Below are positions 1 through 7,850 of a DNA stretch of 64,000 nucleotides, one piece after another. The first letter of the stretch is position 1. The number at the start of each line of letters is the position of its first letter. Source of the DNA: Bifidobacterium scardovii JCM 12489 = DSM 13734. Lineage in GTDB: Bacteria > Actinomycetota > Actinomycetes > Actinomycetales > Bifidobacteriaceae. The notes below the pieces were generated by a model. The model saw only the letters and a list, made by a program, of their open reading frames with translations. It was not told the DNA's origin and did no database searches. A program made the translations under genes and the position numbers. Where the stretch lies: assembly GCF_001042635.1 (NCBI RefSeq), contig NZ_AP012331.1, positions 496,001-560,000 of the forward strand, written 5' to 3'.

Positions 1-24
1 GGGGTCAGGATCCCCGGCAACCAA

Positions 25-222
25 GTGCCGATGCACGAGCGTGAGGCATGGACCCTGCCCGACGCGGCGAAGGTGTACGGCGTCGACCGGCATGCCCTGC
101 AGCGAGCCGCGAACATGGGACTGCTCGACACGTTCCGTCCCACGACCGCGCGCGGCACGAAAAGCTGGCGGCGCGTGACCCGACGGGAAATGGAACGCTT
201 CCTGGGCATATCAGGGGAGTAG
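25..222 (+). CDS. Small helix-turn-helix DNA-binding protein (MerR/excisionase-like)
   Basis: A protein of about 65 residues built as one helix-turn-helix: LPDAAKVYGVDRHALQRAA is a typical recognition helix pair and a basic wing (RGTKSWRRVTRREME) follows. This resembles the HTH_17 excisionase-type fold common in early phage genes. The frame is open back to base 1, so the gene may start upstream of the window. GTG 25 and ATG 31 are the visible starts and neither has a strong ribosome binding site. A role in early gene control is inferred from fold and place only. Confidence 0.6.
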   Translation: MPMHEREAWTLPDAAKVYGVDRHALQRAANMGLLDTFRPTTARGTKSWRRVTRREMERFLGISGE

Positions 223-224
223 GC

Positions 225-407
225 ATGCGCAAGACACTACGGAACATGGCGGTCTTCCTCGGGGGCACGGGCATTGCCGAGCTGATGCTCGCCGCGCACG
301 ACGCGTCCGCCGCGAAACTGCTCATCGGCGCCGTCTGCCTGATCGTCGCGATGCTCGTCGCGGCCATCGCGTTCAGGAACGACGACAACCAACACAAGGA
401 GGAATAG
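225..407 (+). CDS. Small membrane protein, phage early region
   Basis: A 60-residue protein starting at ATG 225, two bases after the previous stop, with GGGGAG just upstream. Residues 32-50 (KLLIGAVCLIVAMLVAAIA) form a clear membrane segment, and residues 8-24 are mildly hydrophobic. The tail is short and charged (RNDDNQHKEE). Function is unknown. It sits between an HTH protein and SSB, so it belongs to the early operon. Confidence 0.55.
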   Translation: MRKTLRNMAVFLGGTGIAELMLAAHDASAAKLLIGAVCLIVAMLVAAIAFRNDDNQHKEE

Positions 408-410
408 AAG

Positions 411-863
411 TTGGCCAAGGATCCAAGCACCGCCATCATCAGGGGCCGTCTGGCCGCCGACCCGGAATACCGTACCACGGGCAACGGTGTGCCGGTCGTG
501 AACCTGCGCATACTGTCCAGCGGCTGGGAGAAGGACACCGCCGGCAACCCGGTGGACGTGACGCCCACGAGCTGGCAGTGCGAGGCATGGCGCGACCTCG
601 CCGAACACATCAGCCAATCGTTCGGCAAGGGCGACCAGGTGATCGCCACCGTGCACCCGCAGACCGACACCTACCAGCGTCAGGACGGCAGCACCGCGTG
701 GAGCGTGAAATGGGTCATCGACGACATCGGGCCCAGCCTGCAACGCGCCACAACCCTGATCACCCGCATCAAACGCGGCCAGCCGGCACCGGCCAGACCG
801 CAGGCACCCCAACCCCCGCAACCGGATCCGGGCCAGTATCCGGCCAACGACCCATGGAACTAG
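411..863 (+). CDS. ssb: Single-stranded DNA-binding protein
   Basis: A 150-residue SSB. The OB-fold covers residues 1-110: IIRGRLAADPEYRTTGNGVPV and SWQCEAWRDLAEHI match the family closely. A Pro/Gln-rich linker (residues 125-140) leads to a short tip. The start is TTG 411, chosen because AAGGAGG lies 8 bases before it. The tip reads NDPWN instead of the usual acidic DDDIPF, so partner binding by the host's SSB-interacting proteins may differ. It should coat single strands during phage replication and recombination, together with the RusA resolvase encoded downstream. Confidence 0.92.
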   Translation: MAKDPSTAIIRGRLAADPEYRTTGNGVPVVNLRILSSGWEKDTAGNPVDVTPTSWQCEAWRDLAEHISQSFGKGDQVIATVHPQTDTYQRQDGSTAWSVKWVIDDIGPSLQRATTLITRIKRGQPAPARPQAPQPPQPDPGQYPANDPWN

Positions 864-879
864 AAAAAGGAAGATTATC

Positions 880-1488
880 ATGGCACGACTCTCGAACGAG
901 CAGCTCATCGAACTGTGCGCCACCCCATACGAGCGATTGACTCCCGGCCAGAAGCGCAGCGCCCGCGCCTACAAGCGCAAGGCCATGGACGACGAGGCCC
1001 TGGCATTGGAGGCCGAACGCCTCCTGGAGGAACAACCCCAACTGTCCGTCACCAAGGCCTACTACGCCGTCATGAAACTCGAGCGGAAGACGAAACCAGA
1101 CAATACGGCTCCCACCCCGGCCGAAAAGCCGATCACGGCACCCCAGTCCGCACCGGTTCCGGCCGGCATGGAACCGAGTGGCCGGACGGACGATCTGGTC
1201 ACGTTCCTCGCCGACTGGCCGACCGACCTCGTCGAAGCCCAGCCCACGGCCAGCGGCCACTGGACGGCCATCGCACGCATCCTCAAGAACCACCCGCACT
1301 CCGGGCCCGCCGTCATCGCACGCGACCTGACCCGCCAACGGGCGTTCGAACTACGCCGCCGCATACGCTCCGCACGCATCAAGGCATTCACGCCCACGGG
1401 AGCCTACCGGTGCGAGATCACCCACGACGACCAGCACAAGGACAAGTACCGGATCATCGCCCAATACACGGGAAAGACGGACGCATGA
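880..1488 (+). CDS. Conserved phage hypothetical protein
   Basis: A 202-residue soluble protein I do not recognise. Residues 1-65 are charged and helical, residues 72-100 form a Pro/Ala/Thr-rich linker, and residues 104-202 form a second basic domain (RRRIRSARIKAF) that could contact nucleic acid. It starts at ATG 880 behind AAAAGGAAG. Its stop overlaps the start of the RusA gene by ATGA, so the two are probably translationally coupled and may act in the same replication or recombination step. Confidence 0.6.
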   Translation: MARLSNEQLIELCATPYERLTPGQKRSARAYKRKAMDDEALALEAERLLEEQPQLSVTKAYYAVMKLERKTKPDNTAPTPAEKPITAPQSAPVPAGMEPSGRTDDLVTFLADWPTDLVEAQPTASGHWTAIARILKNHPHSGPAVIARDLTRQRAFELRRRIRSARIKAFTPTGAYRCEITHDDQHKDKYRIIAQYTGKTDA

Positions 1489-1892
1489 GCACGCACGTCA
1501 TCACCATCGACATCCCCAAACACCTATGGAAGAACGACAACGGCAGCCACGGCAACTGGTACGCGCACAACCGGCTCATGCAGACCCTCAAACGCATCGG
1601 AGCATGGCACGCCGCCAGCTACCGCAACGAACACCAACACGTCAGCTTCCAACACTGCCGGCTCGACGTATACGTCCAATACCCGCCACGAGGCCGCAAC
1701 CGCGCCGACCCCAGCAACGCCGACAACATCGGCAAACCCATCATCGACGGATTCACCCAAGCCGGACTATGGCCCGACGACAACTGGCAACACGTCGAAG
1801 GCCCCTTCTACCGGATGAGCCCCACCCTCGCCCCACCCGGACTCCACCGCCTCGAATTCCACATCACCGAAACCGAAAGACCACAACAATGA
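1485..1892 (+). CDS. rusA: RusA-family Holliday junction resolvase
   Basis: A 135-residue protein. Residues 68-98 hold the RusA signature: RADPSNADNIGKPIIDG, then GLWPDDNWQHVEG. Family knowledge assigns these Asp residues to metal binding in an endonuclease that resolves Holliday junctions. It is close to the usual 120-140 residues. It starts inside the preceding stop (ATGA) and its own stop overlaps the next start the same way. The nearby SSB and replication gene fit a role in processing replication intermediates before packaging. Confidence 0.85.
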   Translation: MSTHVITIDIPKHLWKNDNGSHGNWYAHNRLMQTLKRIGAWHAASYRNEHQHVSFQHCRLDVYVQYPPRGRNRADPSNADNIGKPIIDGFTQAGLWPDDNWQHVEGPFYRMSPTLAPPGLHRLEFHITETERPQQ

Positions 1893-2002
1893 GCCGACAC
1901 AAGCACCGCCGCCAAACACTCGAACACCAACGCCAAAAAACACGACGCAAACGCCACCCACACAACACCAACCAAGACCCACAACGATACGAGCAACCAT
2001 GA
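1889..2002 (+). CDS. 37-residue highly basic micro-protein
   Basis: The frame ATG 1889 to TGA 2002 encodes a peptide rich in Arg, His, Lys and Gln (MSRHKHRRQTLEHQRQK at the start). It overlaps the rusA stop by ATGA and the next start by ATGA, so it sits exactly in a chain of coupled genes, which is the main reason to accept it. Composition suggests nucleic-acid binding. No family is recognised, and it could be only a translational bridge. Confidence 0.5.
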   Translation: MSRHKHRRQTLEHQRQKTRRKRHPHNTNQDPQRYEQP

Positions 2003-3699
2003 GCACCATCATCAACACCACAGGCAACACCACCGGCATCACCCTGACCAAAGCCGACTGGAACGCCACCCACATCGACAACGGCGACAGCCGAATCACC
2101 ATACTCGCCCCCACCGGCGAATACCCCCAACTCGTCGCCGACCTCGCACTCCACCTCACCACCATCACCCAAACCCCGATATCCGGCACGCCGCACAGGC
2201 GCTCGCCGAAACCATCAACCAAGGAGCGTGACCCGCACGAAATGACACCCACAATCACCCTCATCGACGTGAACCGACTGAAGCCGAACCCCAACAACCC
2301 CCGCAAGCACATCGGCGACGTGACCTCACTCGCCGACAGCATCCGCGCCCACGGCATCCAACAGGAACTCGTCGTCACCCCCATCGCCGACACCGACGAC
2401 TACCGGGTCGTCATCGGACACAGAAGACTCGCCGCAGCCAAACAAGCAGGCCTCAGACAGGCACCCTGCAAAATCCTCGATCTCACGCCAAAAGCCGAAC
2501 GTGAGCTCATGCTCATCGAAAACACGCAACGCAGCGACCTCACACCCATCGAGGAAGCCGACGGATACCAAGGCCTCCTCGACCTCGGCACCACCATCCA
2601 GGACATGGCCCAGAAAACCGGACGAAGCACCGACTTCGTACGCCGCAGACTCAAAATCGCCCGCATCCCCACACTCACCCGCGACCTCACAGCAGACTTC
2701 AACCAACTCAGCCTCACCGACCTCGACGCGCTCGCCGAATTCCAGGACGATCCGGACACGCAGCAGCAGCTCGCCCGCACGGCCGGCACGCGCGACTGGC
2801 AGTGGACGCTGAACCAGGCGCGCGAAACCCGCCGCATGAACGAATGGCGTGCCACGGCCGACCAGTGGATCCGCCAGGCCGGATTGAAGACCCGCAAGGT
2901 CAAGGACCTGTGGGCCAATATCGACGGCTACCGACACCCGCATACGTGGCAGGGCGACCAGCCGCTCGAAACCCAATGGAAGCGGCACCTCAAACAGGGC
3001 GGCAACCCTGACACGATCATCCTCATCTGCAAGAAAGGCGCATACGGGTACGCCGAGCCACTGCCCGCCGGCACCGTCGACGCGAAAGAAGCCGAAGACC
3101 GGGAGAGGAGGGAACAGGCCGCCCTGGAACGCCGCCATACGGCCGAGGCCCGCAAATTCGCCGCCACGAGCGCCGAACTACGCCTCCAATGGATCCGCAT
3201 GAACCACACCGGCTGGCATTACGGGCCGATGAGCCGCGCCATAGAAACCCTCACGGACATGATGCTGCTCGGCCGCAGCACATACGGGTTCCCACGCGCC
3301 GGCGGCGACAGCAACTGGGAGGACAAGACCATCACCGCATACAACCACATGGTCAAAACCCCGTTGCCCGTCACCGAGAAAAACACCAAGGAAGGCGTCT
3401 ACCATCTCAACGGCGAAGAGAACACGAACGAACTGCGCCACCGGCTCGACAAGCCCGGCAGCCACACCGTGCAACTCCTGCTCCTGCTGCTCGCCCGACG
3501 CGAGGCAAGCATCACCGGCGCCGAATGGGCCTGCAAATACTCCAGACAGGACCTCGACATCATCAACGACTACTACCAAGTGCTCGAAACCCTCGGCTAC
3601 CAGGCCAGCAGCGAGGAAACCAAAGCGCTCAACGGAAGCCTCATCGAAGGCACGAAGGAGGATGACGGCCATGCCGACGACGATGACGATGCCGAGTAG
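1999..3699 (+). CDS. ParB-like protein with an extra N-terminal segment
   Basis: The frame is open for 566 residues from ATG 1999, which overlaps the preceding stop. From residue 82 it is a clear ParB/Srx-type domain: NPNNPRKHI (box I), GHRRLAAAKQAG at 140-151 (box II, the CTP-binding motif of ParB proteins), ENTQRSDLTPIEEA (box III), then a KorB-like helix-turn-helix (GRSTDFVRRRLKIARI). Residues 290-566 are unassigned and end in an acidic run. Residues 1-81 resemble a separate small phage protein. An alternative start is ATG 2242, behind AAGGAG at 2221-2226 with a long spacer. A role in DNA binding or phage gene control is inferred. Confidence 0.8.
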   Translation: MSTIINTTGNTTGITLTKADWNATHIDNGDSRITILAPTGEYPQLVADLALHLTTITQTPISGTPHRRSPKPSTKERDPHEMTPTITLIDVNRLKPNPNNPRKHIGDVTSLADSIRAHGIQQELVVTPIADTDDYRVVIGHRRLAAAKQAGLRQAPCKILDLTPKAERELMLIENTQRSDLTPIEEADGYQGLLDLGTTIQDMAQKTGRSTDFVRRRLKIARIPTLTRDLTADFNQLSLTDLDALAEFQDDPDTQQQLARTAGTRDWQWTLNQARETRRMNEWRATADQWIRQAGLKTRKVKDLWANIDGYRHPHTWQGDQPLETQWKRHLKQGGNPDTIILICKKGAYGYAEPLPAGTVDAKEAEDRERREQAALERRHTAEARKFAATSAELRLQWIRMNHTGWHYGPMSRAIETLTDMMLLGRSTYGFPRAGGDSNWEDKTITAYNHMVKTPLPVTEKNTKEGVYHLNGEENTNELRHRLDKPGSHTVQLLLLLLARREASITGAEWACKYSRQDLDIINDYYQVLETLGYQASSEETKALNGSLIEGTKEDDGHADDDDDAE

Positions 3700-3931
3700 A
3701 CGCCAGACGGAACGCCAACGCCGCAAATGGGCCGCCGCCTGCGGCGAACTCTACGCGATCGGCCTGACACTGGACCAACTGGCCACGCAGGCCGGCCGGC
3801 TACGCGACCAGGGAGCACCCGAGGACGTGCTCGAAGACCTGACCATCACCCTCGCACGCCTACGGGAAGCCCGCAAGGCCACGATGTCGGCCGAACGCCG
3901 CCTATGGACCCGAGTGGAGGACATGACATGA
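3671..3931 (+). CDS. Small coiled-coil phage protein
   Basis: An 86-residue helical, basic protein (RRQTERQRRKWAAACGELYAIG; later repeated Leu, Arg and Glu), likely a short coiled coil. I chose ATG 3671 because AAGGAGG at 3655-3661 sits nine bases before it; ATG 3662 abuts that site. The gene begins inside the end of the ParB-like gene, in another frame, and its stop overlaps the next start by ATGA. Function is unknown. Confidence 0.55.
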   Translation: MPTTMTMPSRRQTERQRRKWAAACGELYAIGLTLDQLATQAGRLRDQGAPEDVLEDLTITLARLREARKATMSAERRLWTRVEDMT

Positions 3932-4128
3932 AACGCCAACGACTCACACCGACCATGACCGAAACGCTGATCGGCATGCTCAACCGCAACGCCTACCCCG
4001 CCGACCTGAACAACTCGCGCACCTTCCAAAGCCTGGAGGAACGCGGACTCATACAACCCGACATCGAAGGCAACTGGAGCCTGACCGACACCGGCCACCA
4101 GACCGCCCTCAAACTACTCAGGAGGTGA
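3928..4128 (+). CDS. Small winged-helix-like phage protein
   Basis: A 66-residue protein. The pattern TMTETLIGMLNR, then FQSLEERGLIQPDIEGNWSLTDTG, matches a compact winged-helix fold (helix, recognition helix, beta wing ending in a Thr-Asp-Thr-Gly turn) seen in small phage regulators. It starts within the preceding stop. AGGAGG at its own 3' end serves the next gene at 4135. DNA binding is inferred only. Confidence 0.5.
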   Translation: MKRQRLTPTMTETLIGMLNRNAYPADLNNSRTFQSLEERGLIQPDIEGNWSLTDTGHQTALKLLRR

Positions 4129-4134
4129 CATCAC

Positions 4135-4623
4135 ATGGGCAGATGGGTCGAAAACCAGAAGAACCGCGTGAAATCCCGCCACATGATCGAACAATCAATG
4201 GACTGGCTCGACGATCCCGACGACGATCTGCCGGAGAGCCGGCCGTTGCGCTGCTGGAGAAGCCGCGACTACAGCGCGATGCTGTTTTGCGACCACGACA
4301 GCGGCCTGCTCCGGTTGGCCATCACGCGCGTCCAGATCGACAAATACACGCTCGAATACCGCGACGGCATCACCTGGGACGCCCTGCAACAGATCAAGAA
4401 CGAGACCATCGGCCCCGACGCGTGGACCGTCGAATGCTACCCGCCGCAACACCTCGTCCAGAACGTCGCCAACATGCGCCACCTATGGATCCTCGACGAG
4501 CCACCCGCATTCGGCTGGAAGACACCCACCGGCGAACCCGACACGGACGCCAACGCCGACAGCGAACCATACAGGCCCGCCGCAAGCACGCGGCAAATCA
4601 TCATCGGAGGCGAACCGCTATGA
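4135..4623 (+). CDS. Phage hypothetical protein, possibly DUF7694 type
   Basis: A 162-residue soluble protein. The run CWRSRDYSAMLFCDHDSGLLRLAITRVQ, followed by GITWDALQQIKNE, VECYPPQHLV and NMRHLWIL, resembles a small phage domain family that I recall as DUF7694. I cannot confirm the match. The C-terminal 40 residues are polar and probably disordered. The gene starts behind AGGAGGTGACATCAC and ends overlapping the replication protein gene by ATGA, which places it in the replication block. Confidence 0.5.
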   Translation: MGRWVENQKNRVKSRHMIEQSMDWLDDPDDDLPESRPLRCWRSRDYSAMLFCDHDSGLLRLAITRVQIDKYTLEYRDGITWDALQQIKNETIGPDAWTVECYPPQHLVQNVANMRHLWILDEPPAFGWKTPTGEPDTDANADSEPYRPAASTRQIIIGGEPL

Positions 4624-5642
4624 GCGCACTACTCACGGGAAAAGCGTTCGAGACCAAAGTCGGCAGCAGCCAGGCCGAACGCAACGCGAAACAAGTCCTG
4701 ACGCTATTGGCGAACTACGCCGACGAAAACGACCGCGCATGGCCAAGCGTGGACACCCTCGCCGACAAACTCGAATGCTCCCCCAGCGCCATCAAACGCG
4801 CCCTCGGCATACTCAAGGACAAAGGCCTCATCAAGCGCGACTACGACTACGGCACCAGATACGGCGCCGACAGAAGCCCATACGTATACCACATCACCCT
4901 CGACGACGCCGAGAAGGTCACAAAACAACGGCGGCGAGCCAAAGCCAAAGCCAAAGAACGAGAAAAAGCCCGCGAAAAGCGGGGGTTCACACATGACACC
5001 CCGCAGGGTATCACAGATGAACCCCCGCGGGGGTCCACGCATGAACATGACGGGGGTTCACACATGACACCCCGCGGGGGTTCACACGTGAACGAACGGG
5101 GGTCCACACATGAACCCCAAACATTCATAGAACATTCAACTCAACATCCAAGAGAGAGTACGCGCGTGCAAAACCCGAAACCCAAAACCACAAACGAACG
5201 ATCATCCGAACAACGCAGACAGGCGCTCGCCGACTACCGGCCCACACCCGACCTCACGGCGCTCGCCGAATCCTACGGACTCGACCCCGAATGGGAGCTC
5301 GGCAAATTCCGCGACACCTGCCTCGCCGAAGGGAAAATCCCCCACGACCCCGCCAGCGCATACCGCAAATGGCTCAAACGCGGCCGCGAACTCAACATCG
5401 GCAAACCCGCCGCCCCGCCGGCAGCCAACGACGCCGGCAATCCGGACACGGAACTCGAACGCCGCGCCCGCAAACTCCTCGCCACCAGCACCCCGCTACG
5501 CCAACGCCAACCCGACGACCGCGAGCGCCTGCGCTGGCTGCCCCAGGTTGCCGGCCTGCTCGCCCAGGGCACGAGCCCGGCCCGGGTGGTGGGGCTGGTG
5601 TGCGAGGCGTTTGACCGTGGCGAGCTCGACGAGGCCGCATGA
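4620..5642 (+). CDS. Replication initiation protein with winged helix and embedded iterons
   Basis: A 340-residue protein. Residues 18-80 are a helix_turn_helix/DnaD-like domain (WPSVDTLADKLECSPSAIKRAL, GLIKRDYDYG), followed by a Lys/Arg-rich linker. Residues 121-166 are encoded by six imperfect ~24-bp DNA repeats and read as Gly/Thr/His/Pro-rich octapeptides. The C-terminal part (200-340) has helical pairs typical of phage replication proteins. Such proteins recruit the host helicase, and in lambda-type phages the origin lies inside this gene. The iterons and the AT-rich stretch just after them fit that plan. It starts by ATGA overlap. Confidence 0.75.
   Translation: MSALLTGKAFETKVGSSQAERNAKQVLTLLANYADENDRAWPSVDTLADKLECSPSAIKRALGILKDKGLIKRDYDYGTRYGADRSPYVYHITLDDAEKVTKQRRRAKAKAKEREKAREKRGFTHDTPQGITDEPPRGSTHEHDGGSHMTPRGGSHVNERGSTHEPQTFIEHSTQHPRESTRVQNPKPKTTNERSSEQRRQALADYRPTPDLTALAESYGLDPEWELGKFRDTCLAEGKIPHDPASAYRKWLKRGRELNIGKPAAPPAANDAGNPDTELERRARKLLATSTPLRQRQPDDRERLRWLPQVAGLLAQGTSPARVVGLVCEAFDRGELDEAA
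4981..5118 (+). repeat. Six ~24-bp iterons with dyad symmetry, candidate phage origin
   Basis: Copies begin near 4981, 5005 (degenerate), 5029, 5052, 5076 and 5098, spaced 22-24 bp. The shared core is GGGGGTTCACACATGA followed by a C-rich end, so most units are near-palindromes: TTCA, a CACA spacer, then TGAA between G- and C-runs. They lie in frame inside the putative replication gene. The stretch 5119-5165 is markedly richer in A and T than its surroundings. Iterons plus an AT-rich zone inside an initiator gene are the hallmark of a lambdoid-type origin. Confidence 0.7.
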
Positions 5643-5947
5643 TGGCGGGAATCGTGCAGGAGACCATCGACTGGCGTGCCGCCACGCCCGAGGAGCTCGA
5701 CGGATGCCGATGCATCATCCGGACCGTGGACGGCACCGTCATCGACGGACATCTCAAAGCCCAGAACGGCGACGAAAGATCGCAAAGCATCCGGTTCACG
5801 CTCGACGACGCCGAAGACCAACTCTCCCAACTCAACGTCCTGTCCGTCAGCCCCAAACACGGCACCGCGATACTCCAACCCCACATCCGCAGCCTGACCG
5901 TCACCCGACACGCCAAACAACCGACCATCGAAAGGAAAACACAATGA
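5639..5947 (+). CDS. Phage hypothetical protein, Sm-like beta fold possible
   Basis: A 102-residue protein with alternating beta-type segments (CRCIIRTVDGTVIDGHL, QSIRFTLDD, HIRSLTVTR), suggesting a small beta-barrel. No family is recognised. It overlaps the replication gene by ATGATG and the next gene by ATGA, so it is part of the coupled early operon. An alternative start is ATG 5642. Confidence 0.5.
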   Translation: MMAGIVQETIDWRAATPEELDGCRCIIRTVDGTVIDGHLKAQNGDERSQSIRFTLDDAEDQLSQLNVLSVSPKHGTAILQPHIRSLTVTRHAKQPTIERKTQ

Positions 5948-6069
5948 ACAACACGGACATCACCAGCCTCATCCAACGGGCGCTCGCCGATGGATGCCAG
6001 ATCACCATCACCCTCACGCCCAGGGGCTACATCGCCGACGACCAGCCCGAAACGGAGGGCGAGCAGTGA
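5944..6069 (+). CDS. 41-residue phage micro-protein
   Basis: A short acidic protein (MNNTDITSLIQRALADGCQ at the start) with one predicted helix and one beta hairpin. The start ATG 5944 lies inside the preceding stop, with GAAAGGAAAAC upstream. The stop at 6069 overlaps the GTG start of the lipoprotein gene. Function is unknown; the tight coupling on both sides is the main support. Confidence 0.5.
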   Translation: MNNTDITSLIQRALADGCQITITLTPRGYIADDQPETEGEQ

Positions 6070-6344
6070 GCCGCACCACCAAACGCATCCTCGCGCCGAT
6101 CGCCGTCATGCTTTGCGCCGGCATGCTCGCCGGCTGTGAGGGCACGCCCGTCAACTCGTCGTCCGACGGGCGCACCGGAGCGGTCACCCGGAGCGAATGC
6201 TCCACCGGCAACTTCCAGTGGGAAACCTGCACGATCACCATGCCGGACAGCCGTCGCGTCACCTGCATCGCGCACTACGCCAACGGCGGCATCTCCTGCG
6301 ATTGGGCGCATGCCGACGGAGCCGACAAGGGGTGGACGCGATGA
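6066..6344 (+). CDS. Phage-encoded lipoprotein
   Basis: A 92-residue protein from GTG 6066. It has a basic N-terminus (SRTTKR), a hydrophobic core (ILAPIAVMLCAGM) and a lipobox LAGC near residue 22, so it should be exported and lipid-anchored. The mature part has Cys pairs (SECSTGNFQWETCTI, RRVTCIAHY, GGISCDW) that could form disulfides outside the cell. Small prophage lipoproteins in other Gram-positives (for example Ltp of TP-J34) block superinfection by related phages. That role is an inference here. Confidence 0.65.
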   Translation: MSRTTKRILAPIAVMLCAGMLAGCEGTPVNSSSDGRTGAVTRSECSTGNFQWETCTITMPDSRRVTCIAHYANGGISCDWAHADGADKGWTR

Positions 6345-6544
6345 GTGCCAGACAGTGCATCGAGATCGAAACCGAACAGCATGACACGCTCATGATGGGC
6401 GTCACGCCCGCGGGCCAATGCAAAATCCGCTTCGCCGACTCCCGGGAACAGGAGATCGCCTGGCAGGACGTACGGGAACTCAACAAGTTCCTCACCTGCA
6501 TACTCGACCGAGACGTCCCGGAGGAACCCCAATGGCAGGCATGA
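6341..6544 (+). CDS. Phage hypothetical protein, 67 residues
   Basis: A small acidic protein (MSARQCIEIETEQHDTLMMG at the start; later FADSREQEIAWQDVRELNKF) with a mixed alpha/beta pattern. ATG 6341 overlaps the lipoprotein stop, and its 3' end runs 13 bases into the next gene. No function can be assigned. Confidence 0.5.
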   Translation: MSARQCIEIETEQHDTLMMGVTPAGQCKIRFADSREQEIAWQDVRELNKFLTCILDRDVPEEPQWQA

Positions 6545-6759
6545 AACACACCTACAAGGTCACCATCACCAAAGCCGACATCGGCTATGACATCACCATC
6601 ACCGACCACGCCTCCAACGGATGGCTCGAAAACATGCGCTCCCACTATGCGTGGAGTCTGACCAGTAGCGGCGCCAACCGTAAGACGCAACAACTCGTCA
6701 ACCGCATCAAACGCCAGAACCAACGCGAGGAACACCCGCGCGAATACACCATCGAATAG
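6532..6759 (+). CDS. Phage hypothetical protein, 75 residues
   Basis: The start is ATG 6532, with GGAGGA about six bases upstream; ATG 6541 is an in-frame alternative. The N-terminal half is beta-rich (YKVTITKADIGYDITITDHAS). The C-terminal half is basic and helical (RKTQQLVNRIKRQNQREE). No family is recognised. It overlaps the upstream gene in a different frame, in keeping with the packed early operon. Confidence 0.5.
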   Translation: MAGMKHTYKVTITKADIGYDITITDHASNGWLENMRSHYAWSLTSSGANRKTQQLVNRIKRQNQREEHPREYTIE

Positions 6760-6766
6760 GACACTG

Positions 6767-6892
6767 ATGAACCACAAGCCCAACCGATTCAACGACATCC
6801 TCACCAACATCGCCACCGGCATCACCATCACCGCATGGGGAACAGCCGTCATCCTCCTGCTCATCAAACTCGCCGTCTGGGTCTTCCAATAA
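6767..6892 (+). CDS. 41-residue single-pass membrane protein
   Basis: ATG 6767 to TAA 6892 encodes a basic, polar N-terminus (MNHKPNRFNDILTN) followed by one hydrophobic segment (GITITAWGTAVILLLIKLAV) near the C-terminus. It starts eight bases after the previous stop. Small one-pass phage proteins can be antiholins or exclusion factors, but nothing specific is visible here. Confidence 0.45.
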   Translation: MNHKPNRFNDILTNIATGITITAWGTAVILLLIKLAVWVFQ

Positions 6893-6979
6893 CCCACAAG
6901 ACGACACCAGGCATGAGACAATGGACACGGGCCTGATGCCAACCACACACAACCAACACACCACCACCGGAAGGGCATC

Positions 6980-7696
6980 ATGGCATCAACCACCACCGCC
7001 AAACAATTCCACCACGACCTGCGCTCGCTGGCGGACGGCTACGGGGTGCTGTGCCTGATCGCCGAACGCAAGGCGAGCGTGATGGCCCGCCAATGCGGCC
7101 ACGGGACGAGGAGCGTGGCGCCGATCCCGTTGAATCTGGGCGCATGGCAGCTCAGACAGGACATCGACCGTCTCGTCGAATCACTGGCCACGGCCATCGG
7201 CCTGCGCTACCGGCACATGGACACGGTCTCGCTGCTCAAGGGCGTCATGCGCTACGAGCCACGACTCCTGAACCGGCCCGACATGCCCGTCATCGTGGAA
7301 CTGACCCGGCAGGCCGCCACCAGACTCGACCGCACGCTCAACCCGCCGCCGGAAACCAAGATGATCGGCTGGTGCCCGGACTGCGGGTACGAGCTGCGAT
7401 GCGACGAACTCGAACTCAAATCCGGCTACAAGGCATGCGACAAATGCCACGGCGAACACCGCATCAAAGACATCCAGCGCGCCAGCATGCTCCGACTCGC
7501 CATCGGAGGAGCACAAGGCACAGCCGCCGAAATCAGCCGACTACTGCAACCATGGGGCATCAACATCAAACGCAACACCATCAGCCAATGGGCCAAACGC
7601 GACATCATCCAACCCGTCGCCACGGATGAACACGGCGATCCCGTGTACCTGGTTTGGGATACATGGCAGGCATATGCCCAAAAAGACGGAAAATGA
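6980..7696 (+). CDS. Zinc-ribbon and helix-turn-helix phage protein
   Basis: A 238-residue protein behind GGAAGG. Residues 130-165 contain a zinc ribbon: CPDCGYELRC, then CDKCHGEHRI. Residues 165-230 look like a helix-turn-helix or sigma-like domain (AAEISRLLQPWGINIKRNTISQWAKRD). The N-terminal part is helical. It is the last gene of the early operon and is followed by a separate promoter. A transcription-factor role, for instance activating late genes, is plausible but inferred from its domains and position. Confidence 0.65.
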   Translation: MASTTTAKQFHHDLRSLADGYGVLCLIAERKASVMARQCGHGTRSVAPIPLNLGAWQLRQDIDRLVESLATAIGLRYRHMDTVSLLKGVMRYEPRLLNRPDMPVIVELTRQAATRLDRTLNPPPETKMIGWCPDCGYELRCDELELKSGYKACDKCHGEHRIKDIQRASMLRLAIGGAQGTAAEISRLLQPWGINIKRNTISQWAKRDIIQPVATDEHGDPVYLVWDTWQAYAQKDGK

Positions 7697-7709
7697 CCAT
7701 CGCCAATAC

Positions 7710-7738
7710 TTGACAAACCGGAACTGTCACCGTATACA
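7710..7738 (+). promoter_or_regulatory. Near-consensus vegetative promoter for a cargo gene
   Basis: TTGACA at 7710-7715 and TATACA at 7733-7738 are separated by exactly 17 bp, the best vegetative-sigma match in the prophage. It points at the gene at 7851, leaving a leader of about 105 bases with no obvious other gene. Its strength suggests expression from the quiescent prophage. Confidence 0.75.
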
Positions 7739-7850
7739 TGTCTATAGTAGTCATTTCCATAGGTTCAGGAACGGGCTGCTTCTCCGGTTCTGTGCCGGAT
7801 TTCTTCATCTATTTACCTGACGGCAGCACCGTCCATGTACCATCGAAGAC

